DNA from: Lachnospiraceae bacterium
GTDB taxonomy: Bacteria > Bacillota > Clostridia > Lachnospirales > Lachnospiraceae
Length of the DNA: 64,000 nt
Assembly (NCBI GenBank): GCA_017527205.1
Contig: JAFXQK010000060.1
Location: 1 to 64,000, forward strand
Direction of reading: 5' to 3'
Positions within the stretch are counted from its first letter, which is position 1. Each line of letters opens with the position of its first letter. Shown in pieces: positions 59,335 to 64,000 of the stretch. The notes below the pieces were generated by a model, which was not told the DNA's origin, ran no database searches, and saw only the letters and a program-made list of their open reading frames with translations. The position numbers and the translations under genes are program-made.

Positions 59335-61002
59335 GTGTTACTGAGGGAGCTCTTGGAAGATTCTTCCCATGTAGTGCTGAGAGGGAGTGAGGACATAGAA
59401 CTTCAGGGGATTACGGCAGATTCGAGGGACATAGAACCTGGGATGGCCTTCTTTTGTATGGCTGGAGCGACGTGTGATGGCATCAACTACTTGGCCGAGG
59501 CCCTAAAAAAGGGAACGGTAGCCGTGATCGCAGACCGCGGAGGGGAATGGCAATCGGATGCCATTAGGGGAACCGAGGAAGATTGGCAGTCAAGCGAGCG
59601 GATTGCAAAAATCATATCCATGGCAGATGGGAGAGAAGTTGCCGTGGAAGAATCCGTGAAGGTAAAAGCGTTAGAACCCAAAGTCTTAGAGGCAAAAGCC
59701 ATGACGACAAAAGCCGAGGAGGAAGCCAGTAATGAGAATATAGGGCAGGTCACGGTTATCCTTGTAGAAGACGTAAGAAGAACTTTAGCCCATGCCAGTG
59801 ATAAATGGTTTGGACATCCGTCAAGGGAGCTTGTCACCGTTGGAATTACGGGAACCAAGGGGAAAACTACGACAACCTATCTCATCAAATCCATTTTGGA
59901 GAATGCAGGAAGAAAAGTCGGGCTGATTGGGACGAATGAGATCATTATTGGACGAAGGCATCTCGAGGCGGGAAACACGACGCCGGATGCTTTACGGCTT
60001 CAGAGTCTCCTTCGCCAGATGGTTGAAGAAGGGCTGGATACCGTCGTCATGGAGGTTTCCTCGCAGGCGCTAAAGCTTCACAGGACGGATGGTATTTTCT
60101 TTGATTATGGTATTTTCACGAATCTCTCGCCCGATCACGTGGCACCTGGAGAGCATCGTGATTTTGAAGAATATTTAGAGTGTAAGAGACGGTTATTTCA
60201 GCAGTGCCGCATTGGCATTGTCAATGGGGATGATCCCTATGTGGCAAGGATTACGGAGGGGCATACCTGTGCGTTGGAAACCTTTGGCATGAAGGATGGA
60301 AACATGCTTCAGGCGCTGAACGTGATGATGGAACAAAGGGAGGATAAGCTTGGCGTTCAGTTCCACGTCACAAAAGAAGCGGATTTCGATGCATGGATTC
60401 CGATGCCTGGGAGGTTTAGTGTTTATAACGCTTTGGCCGCCATCAGTCTTTGCAGGCATTTTCGCGTGAGGGAGTCAGACATTCAAAGGTCCCTGCGAGC
60501 GGCGAAGGTCAAGGGAAGGATTGAGGTGGCACTGGTGAAGCAGGGGTATGCCGTGATCATCGATTATGCGCACAATCCCATGGCATTGGCCAGCCTTTTG
60601 GAGACTCTTCGTGGTTATGCCAAAGGCAGGTTGATTTGCCTGTTTGGATGCGGCGGCAACAGACCCGTCATGCGCAGAAGGATGATGGGAAGAATTAGCG
60701 GGGAAATGGCGGACCTTACGATCGTGACGGATGACAATCCGCGGGATGAGGATCCGGGAAAAATTCGCGCGCAGATCGCTGAGGGAGTGGAAGAGGTGAA
60801 AGGAGCCTATGTCATGATCGCGGGTCGGCGGGAAGCCATTCGTTATGCGCTTTCTCAGGCTAGGGCGGGTGATTTGATCGTCCTTGCGGGGAAGGGGCAT
60901 GAGACCTATCAGGAAATTCGGGGACAAAAGCTTCCCATGGACGAAAGAAGCATCATACGGGAGATGGAAAACGAGACATGCAATATGCGGACGTCATTGT
61001 AG
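59335..61002 (+). CDS. murE: UDP-MurNAc-tripeptide synthetase
   Basis: A 555-residue ligase adding the third amino acid to the peptidoglycan precursor. It starts with GTG at 59335, 6 bases after AGGAGGG. Marks: ADSRDIEPGMAFFCMAG, ATP loop GITGTKGKTTTTY (173-180), GNTTPDALRLQSLL, VMEVSSQALKLHRTDGIFFD, NLSPDHVAPGEH, KGRIEVALVKQG, YAHNPMAL and the specificity motif DNPRDEDP at 467-474, which indicates meso-diaminopimelate. An insertion of about 70 residues (71-139), rich in Ala, Glu and Lys, separates the N-terminal Rossmann domain from the central domain; family members have only a few residues there. Start of priA overlaps its end by 25 bases. Confidence 0.93.
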   Translation: MLLRELLEDSSHVVLRGSEDIELQGITADSRDIEPGMAFFCMAGATCDGINYLAEALKKGTVAVIADRGGEWQSDAIRGTEEDWQSSERIAKIISMADGREVAVEESVKVKALEPKVLEAKAMTTKAEEEASNENIGQVTVILVEDVRRTLAHASDKWFGHPSRELVTVGITGTKGKTTTTYLIKSILENAGRKVGLIGTNEIIIGRRHLEAGNTTPDALRLQSLLRQMVEEGLDTVVMEVSSQALKLHRTDGIFFDYGIFTNLSPDHVAPGEHRDFEEYLECKRRLFQQCRIGIVNGDDPYVARITEGHTCALETFGMKDGNMLQALNVMMEQREDKLGVQFHVTKEADFDAWIPMPGRFSVYNALAAISLCRHFRVRESDIQRSLRAAKVKGRIEVALVKQGYAVIIDYAHNPMALASLLETLRGYAKGRLICLFGCGGNRPVMRRRMMGRISGEMADLTIVTDDNPRDEDPGKIRAQIAEGVEEVKGAYVMIAGRREAIRYALSQARAGDLIVLAGKGHETYQEIRGQKLPMDERSIIREMENETCNMRTSL

Positions 61003-63206
61003 ACATTGTTCATGAAAAATTGGATCGATGCTTTCAGTATAAGGTACCAGAGGGCCTGCAGGGAAAACTCAGGGCAGGAAGCTGCGTGATGATTCCGTTT
61101 GGAAGCGGGAATCGGCTGATTAAAGGCTATTGCGTTGGCCTTGGGGAGGAATGTAAATTTGATCCTGCCAAGCTGAAGGACATCGCCGGCATTGTGGAAC
61201 AGGATGCCGGCGATGAGGGGCGAAGCATTGCTTTGGCGGCGTGGATCAAGGAAAATTATGGCTCCACCATGATTCAGGCGCTGAAAACCGTTCTGCCCAT
61301 GCAGAAATCCGTGAAGAAATTAGAGCATCGCATCATAGAGCGGAAGGCTGGCAGGGAAGAGCTGATCTCCATGCTTGGAGAATGTCAGAGAAAGCATCAG
61401 GTCGCGAAGGTTAGACTGTTGGAGTCCCTATTAGAGGAGGAAAGCGTACCATATGAGTGGGTTACGGGGCGGTTAAACGTCAGTGCACAGGCCATTCATT
61501 CCTTAGAACAGGCGGGGGCCTTGCGAATCCTTAGTACCTCATCTTACCGGGATCCTGTGAAGGTAAAGGCTTCAGACGAAGAGAAGAAGCATCTAAGTGA
61601 TGGGCAGGAGAGCATTGTAAGAACAATATTGGAGGAACTCAATGCGGGCGAATCCAAGACCTATTTGATCCATGGCATTACGGGAAGCGGAAAGACGGAG
61701 GTTTATGTCAGGCTTGCGGAAGGCGTGGTCAGCCGCGGCAGACAGGCGATTGTTCTGATTCCGGAGATCGCCCTGACCTATCAGACCCTGCTGCGATTCT
61801 ATAAATGCTTTGGAAATCGCGTCAGCGTCATGAATTCTACGCTGTCGCCAGGAGAGAAATATGATCAGTTCCAAAGGGCAAAGACAGGGGAGATCGACGT
61901 AATTATTGGGCCTAGATCCGCACTCTTTACGCCGTTTCCAAAGCTCGGCCTGATTATCATGGATGAGGAGCATGAGGCGAGCTACAAAAGCGAGGGAACG
62001 CCTAAATATCATGCAAGGGAGACGGCACGGGAGCTTGCAAGACTCTCGGGCGCCAGTCTGGTTTTGGGAAGTGCAACGCCCTCTGTTGAGGCATATTATC
62101 GTGCAAAGCAGGGCGAATATGGCTTGTTTCAGTTGAAAGAGAGATTGACGGGGGGAACGCTTCCAGAGGTGGAAATCGTTGACCTTCGTGAAGAACTGCG
62201 GTCAGGAAACCGCTCCATCTTTAGCCGAAAGCTACAGGAACTGTTGGCGGACAGGCTATCCAAGGGACAGCAGAGCATGCTGTTTTTAAACCGCAGGGGC
62301 TATGCGGGATTTGTGTCTTGCCGAAGCTGCGGACTTGTGATGAAGTGTCCACATTGTGACGTTGCCTTGTCGGAGCATGGCGGAGATCGTCTGGTATGCC
62401 ATTATTGTGGCTATGTGGCGCCAAAGCCCTCTGTTTGTCCGGAATGTGGTTCGAAATACGTGCTGGGCTTTAAGGCAGGTACGGAGCAGATCGAACAAAA
62501 GCTGAAGGAGCTGTTCCCTGGCGTTCGGACGCTTCGCATGGATCGAGATACTACGGGGACAAAGGACAGCTACGAAAGGATTTTGAGTGCATTTGCAAAT
62601 CAGGAAGCGGACGTGCTGATTGGAACACAGATGATCGTCAAGGGGCATGATTTTCCGAATGTGACGCTGGTAGGCGTCCTTGCGGCTGATTTATCCCTGG
62701 GAGTCAATGATTATCGCGCGGGAGAGCGAACCTTCCAGCTATTGACGCAAGCAGTAGGACGCGCAGGCCGGGGAGAGAAGCCAGGCTATGCGGTGATTCA
62801 GACCTATCAGCCAGAGCATTATGCCGTGGTTGCCGCAGCCGCGCAGGATTATGAGAGCTTTTATCAGGAAGAGATTTTGTATCGGGAGTTGGGAGGCTAT
62901 CCTCCCGTTCATCACCTTTTGGCAGTTCAGGTATTTTCGCCAGAGGAAAAGGCGGGAGAAAAACTTGCCACTGCACTGGCAGAGAGGGCGCGAAAGCTGA
63001 TTTCTGATCGTAAGACCTTACTCCTTGGTCCAAGCCCTGCGTCCATCGGCAAGGTCAACGACGTCTACCGCTATGTTCTTTACCTCAAGAGCCCGGATTA
63101 CCAAAAGCTGATCGAAATCAAAGACCAACTCGAAGCCTGCCTGACCCAACTTCAAAATACCCGCGAAAACGTACAGTTTGATTTTGACCCCATGAACTTT
63201 TTATGA
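60978..63206 (+). CDS. priA: Primosomal protein N', replication restart helicase
   Basis: A 742-residue helicase that loads the replisome at stalled forks. It has the N-terminal 3'-OH-binding domain (YADVIVDIVHEKLDRCFQYKVPEG), Walker A HGITGSGKTE (232-241), DEEHEASYK, SATPSVEAYYRAK, the zinc knuckles from Cys448 (CRSCGLVMKCPHCDVALSEHGG, CHYCGYVAPKPSVCPECGS), GTQMIVKGHDFPNVTLVGV and QAVGRAGRGEKPG. The gene begins inside murE (25-base overlap), so the two are coupled, an arrangement I consider unusual. The promoter of def lies in its last 25 bases. Confidence 0.95.
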   Translation: MQYADVIVDIVHEKLDRCFQYKVPEGLQGKLRAGSCVMIPFGSGNRLIKGYCVGLGEECKFDPAKLKDIAGIVEQDAGDEGRSIALAAWIKENYGSTMIQALKTVLPMQKSVKKLEHRIIERKAGREELISMLGECQRKHQVAKVRLLESLLEEESVPYEWVTGRLNVSAQAIHSLEQAGALRILSTSSYRDPVKVKASDEEKKHLSDGQESIVRTILEELNAGESKTYLIHGITGSGKTEVYVRLAEGVVSRGRQAIVLIPEIALTYQTLLRFYKCFGNRVSVMNSTLSPGEKYDQFQRAKTGEIDVIIGPRSALFTPFPKLGLIIMDEEHEASYKSEGTPKYHARETARELARLSGASLVLGSATPSVEAYYRAKQGEYGLFQLKERLTGGTLPEVEIVDLREELRSGNRSIFSRKLQELLADRLSKGQQSMLFLNRRGYAGFVSCRSCGLVMKCPHCDVALSEHGGDRLVCHYCGYVAPKPSVCPECGSKYVLGFKAGTEQIEQKLKELFPGVRTLRMDRDTTGTKDSYERILSAFANQEADVLIGTQMIVKGHDFPNVTLVGVLAADLSLGVNDYRAGERTFQLLTQAVGRAGRGEKPGYAVIQTYQPEHYAVVAAAAQDYESFYQEEILYRELGGYPPVHHLLAVQVFSPEEKAGEKLATALAERARKLISDRKTLLLGPSPASIGKVNDVYRYVLYLKSPDYQKLIEIKDQLEACLTQLQNTRENVQFDFDPMNFL

Positions 63207-63212
63207 TATAAT
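63184..63212 (+). promoter_or_regulatory. Promoter of def, inside the end of priA
   Basis: TTGACC (63184-63189) and TATAAT (63207-63212) with exactly 17 bases between them. The -35 lies in the last codons of priA, and the -10 box begins directly after the priA stop codon. Confidence 0.85.
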
Positions 63213-63214
63213 AT

Positions 63215-63420
63215 ATGCGCCAAGAAAAACAAGCGGCGCCGAAGGCGACATTTGTTTTTCGGCGCATATTAACGAGAAAGCGCGGTTGCGAAGCAAACGC
63301 AGGAGTCGCGAAGCGGCGGGCTTTCGAGTTAATGAATCTAGTACGAAGCAAAACCGTGCGGCGAAGCCGCACATTAGAGCACCACAGGTGCGAGTTTTGC
63401 GAGTAAGGAAACGAGAAAGG
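63215..63420 (+). promoter_or_regulatory. Long structured leader with GCGAAGC mini-hairpins before def
   Basis: The leader holds nested stems. The first is ATGCGCCAAGAAAAACAA (63215-63232) with TTGTTTTTCGGCGCAT (63252-63267). The second is ATTAACGAGAAAGC (63268-63281) with GCTTTCGAGTTAAT (63320-63333). The third is GTGCGGC-GAA-GCCGCAC (63356-63372). GCGAAGC, known to make very stable mini-hairpins, occurs at 63288, 63308 and 63361. No gene is coded here. The leader may be a cis-regulator, a terminator/antiterminator or a small mobile repeat. Confidence 0.65.
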
Positions 63421-63428
63421 ACACCACC

Positions 63429-63917
63429 ATGGCTATTCGAAACATTAGGGAGATGGGAGATCCCATCCTGGAAAAGACTTGCAAGGAAGTAAAGGAAATG
63501 ACCCCCCGCATTCGGGAATTGATTGAGGATATGCTCGACACCATGTATGAGGCAAATGGCGTAGGTCTTGCGGCGCCGCAGGTAGGCATTCTTAAGCGCA
63601 TTGTGGTGATTGACGTGACGGGAGAGGACCCCTACATTTTGATCAATCCCAAGATCCTGGAGACCTCCGGCGAACAGTGTGGCCCTGAGGGTTGTCTTAG
63701 CGTTCCTGGAAAGAGTGGTATTGTGACGCGCCCCAATTATGTTAAGGCTACGGCATTGGACATCAACATGCGCCCTTATGAAATTGAAGGCGAAGAGCTT
63801 TTGGCAAGAGCGATCTGCCATGAATTGGATCACTTGGACGGTCACCTCTACGTGGAAAAAGTGGAGGGAGAGTTAATGGACGTTACTCCGCCCGCCGAGC
63901 AGGAGGAAGAGGAATGA
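63429..63917 (+). CDS. def: Peptide deformylase
   Basis: A 162-residue metalloenzyme removing the formyl group from new proteins. All three motifs are present: GVGLAAPQVG (I), EGCLSVPG (II, Cys metal ligand) and HELDHLDG (III, HExxH type: His-Glu-Leu-Asp-His). Length is normal; the C-terminus is acidic (PPAEQEEEE). ATG at 63429 follows GAAAGGACACC. fmt starts in the last four bases (ATGA), the usual def-fmt pairing. Confidence 0.96.
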   Translation: MAIRNIREMGDPILEKTCKEVKEMTPRIRELIEDMLDTMYEANGVGLAAPQVGILKRIVVIDVTGEDPYILINPKILETSGEQCGPEGCLSVPGKSGIVTRPNYVKATALDINMRPYEIEGEELLARAICHELDHLDGHLYVEKVEGELMDVTPPAEQEEEE

Positions 63918-64000
63918 AAATCGTATTTATGGGAACGCCGGAATATGCGGCAGCTTCTCTTGAGGCAGTGATCCAATCAGGCCGCGAAGTGGTTTTGGTG
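63914..64000 (+). CDS. fmt: Methionyl-tRNA formyltransferase, 3' end outside window
   Basis: The first 29 codons are visible: MKIVFMGTPEYAAASLEAVI, then QSGREVVLV at the edge. This is the conserved N-terminus of Fmt (MRIVFMGTPxFA). It formylates initiator methionyl-tRNA and is coupled with def by a 4-base overlap. Confidence 0.93.
   Translation, partial: MKIVFMGTPEYAAASLEAVIQSGREVVLV

Noticed and set aside
63215..63420. CRISPR array or protein-coding stretch before def
   Set aside because: The repeated GCGAAGC units are short and unequal in spacing, and the open frames across them have no ribosome site.

Overview
The window looks like chromosome of a Gram-positive, obligately anaerobic Clostridium-type bacterium, most likely a Lachnospiraceae member. 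The grounds are lipoprotein-type binding proteins, AGGAGG ribosome sites, TTGACA/TATAAT promoters, intrinsic terminators, an indolepyruvate:ferredoxin oxidoreductase, LytS/AraC sugar regulation and a meso-diaminopimelate-type MurE. No rRNA, CRISPR array, phage module or intact insertion sequence was seen. Base composition is even except for an A+T-rich island at 3.4-4.3 kb.

Layout. 0-4.3 kb is accessory: a partial AbrB regulator, a methyltransferase remnant, a tandemly duplicated cassette of zinc-ribbon membrane proteins, and a DUF4272-like gene. 4.4-9.1 kb holds a beta-mannosidase, a reverse-strand unknown gene and a two-part chromate-type transporter. 9.2-20.4 kb is a sugar-sensing and uptake locus: binding protein, membrane diguanylate cyclase, a second binding protein, a LytS-type kinase and AraC-type regulator, then a YtfQ/YtfR/YtfT/YjfF-type ABC importer. 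20.5-31.5 kb has a 44-residue gene resembling the tail of a GGDEF domain, a HAD protein, a GH74-like protein without signal peptide, and a two-component system with an FtsX-type ABC exporter and a serine hydrolase.

31.6-38.7 kb holds an AIM24-family gene and then a tightly packed operon of one acyl-adenylating enzyme, two GNAT-fold acyltransferase-like proteins and two cobalamin-type radical SAM enzymes. This is the best candidate for an undescribed biosynthetic system. 38.8-44.6 kb encodes a Ca2+-type P-ATPase, a GH25 lysozyme and a convergent GH114-like lipoprotein. 44.6-54.4 kb has tRNA-Gly, iorAB with a phenylacetate-CoA-ligase-type gene, a small DUF5348-like gene, an amino-sugar cluster (beta-helix transferase, nagB, glmM) and a second acyl-CoA synthetase.

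54.5-64 kb has tRNA-Leu, a LysM remnant, a P1-family peptidase, an overlapping ParB/HAD - HAD - MATE/ATPase operon, then murE, priA, def and the start of fmt. A promoter inside the end of priA and a highly structured leader precede def-fmt. All names are inferences from reading the translated sequences; no database search was run.
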